Shown here: in pieces, positions 63,293 through 64,000 of the stretch
Layout: each line of letters starts with the position of its first letter
Numbering within the stretch: the first letter of the stretch is position 1
NCBI RefSeq assembly: GCF_012927245.1
Contig: NZ_JABBGE010000005.1
Coordinates: 310,001-374,000, forward strand
Origin: Streptomyces sp. R302
Lineage (GTDB): Bacteria > Actinomycetota > Actinomycetes > Streptomycetales > Streptomycetaceae
DNA length: 64,000 nt
Direction: 5' to 3'
Notes under the pieces: model-generated
Told to the model about the DNA's origin: nothing
The model's input: only the letters and a program-made list of their open reading frames with translations
Databases searched by the model: none
Program-made: the position numbers and the translations under genes

Positions 63293-64000
63293 CTACGAGC
63301 AGGAGTCCTGCGCAGTGGGCCGGAGGGCTGCCAGGTGAGAAGCGCGCTTCCTGGCTCGCGGGGTGTTGGTCCACCAGGAGTTGAGGCGGTGGAAGTTCAT
63401 CGCGGTGGCGGTGAGTTGGTGTCGCAGTCGGGCTTTGGCCGGACCGTGGTAGCGGCATCGCCGCAGGCCGAAGGCTCGAACGCCTTGGGAGATCGTGCCT
63501 TCGACACCGGCTCGGTGCACGTCCTCTTCCTTCCACTCCTGGGGCTCTTCCTGGGCCCGCGCCTGCTGAATCGCCTCATACTCAGCTTGCGGCCGGATAG
63601 TGATCCGACGGCCCATGTCCCCCTTGCTGTTGGAGCGGGTGCACTGTTCTCGGATCTTGCAGGGACGACAGGCAGCCGTCGGGAACCGTGCCCGGACCAC
63701 GGCTGCTGCCCTTCCTGAGAGCGGTCCTCAACCCAACGGCTGCTGGTCGCACCGTTGGGGCAGGTCACCTGCCGGCTCTCCCCGTCGATGGCGAAGTCCG
63801 CCTGGGAGAGGCCGCTGTCCTTGGTCTGTCAGTTCGTGGACGCGAGGATCGGGTCCACCAGGTTGACTTCGTGATTCCTGCGGGCGGTGACCGCCTCCCT
63901 GGCGGTGGCGTAGCCCGCGTCGACCAGGTGGCGGTCCGGCAGGAGGTCGCGCTTGGCTAGGTGGGCGTGGATCGGGGCGACCAGGCGCACGTCCTGGACG
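63293..64000 (-). pseudogene. IS1182-family transposase, broken, continues outside the window
   Basis: From the window edge the minus strand reads DRHLVDAGYATAREAVTARR and VNLVDPILASTN, then an in-frame stop, then QADFAIDGESRQVTCPNGA. After a frame change it reads ACRPCKIREQCTRSN and EWKEEDVHRAGVEGTISQGV, ending FHRLNSWW. This is the C-terminal half of an IS1182 DDE transposase with at least one nonsense codon and one frameshift. Confidence 0.8.

Overview
The window is very GC-rich, with strong third-position GC bias, tightly packed operons with ATGA/GTGA overlaps, AGGAGG-like ribosome sites and F420-type enzymes. This points to a Streptomyces or close actinomycete chromosome. Roughly the last 15 kb carry IS debris and decayed genes and look like an accessory or arm region.

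Layout. (1) 1-9424, minus: an exopolysaccharide operon. It holds a priming sugar-phosphate transferase, an AlgD-like GDP-mannose 6-dehydrogenase, a GT4 glycosyltransferase, two Wzz-like chain-length proteins, an AsnB-like amidotransferase and the start of a zinc-dehydrogenase-like oxidoreductase. Together they suggest a uronic-acid polymer, perhaps amidated. (2) 9.7-13 kb: two orphan proteins, then a secreted phosphodiester glycosidase and a secreted I36/crystallin-like protein. About 0.8 kb of non-coding degenerate repeats follows. (3) 13.8-26.5 kb, minus: a five-gene operon of DUF4132 protein, 1635-aa protein, MoxR ATPase, DUF5682+VWA fusion and SWIM protein. It parallels E. coli yehI/yehL/yehM/yehP/yehQ.

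(4) 26.7-35.6 kb: the most unusual block. A small protein with a C-terminal amyloid-like motif sits beside two paralogous NB-ARC/TPR (NLR-like) proteins carrying related N-terminal motifs. Each NLR gene converges on a paralogous GT-B/glycerophosphotransferase-like gene. Each of those genes has a long perfect heptanucleotide tract (13 and 14 copies) just downstream of a -10-like hexamer. I read this as a duplicated NLR plus glycosyltransferase-like module with hypermutable leaders, next to an amyloid-linked effector.

(5) 35.7-39.4 kb: an ArsR/SulP/PPOX/STAS/ArsR sulfate-transport-type cluster with a clear operator palindrome. (6) 39.8-48.9 kb: small orphan genes, a decayed TetR/SDR pair, a sigma-factor operon, a secreted rhamnogalacturonan lyase under a CebR-like operator, and a TetR/LLM pair with two palindromic operators. 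(7) 49-64 kb: IS relics, three decayed genes, a zinc-starvation pair (CobW GTPase and cysteine-free L32), and a DinB gene lying between IS5-like ends. A Trypco1-like protein next to a trypsin/STAND/WD40 protein lies between two copies of the same IS1380 segment. The window ends with an APH-fold kinase and a broken IS1182 transposase.

All calls come from reading the sequence. No similarity search or structure prediction was run.
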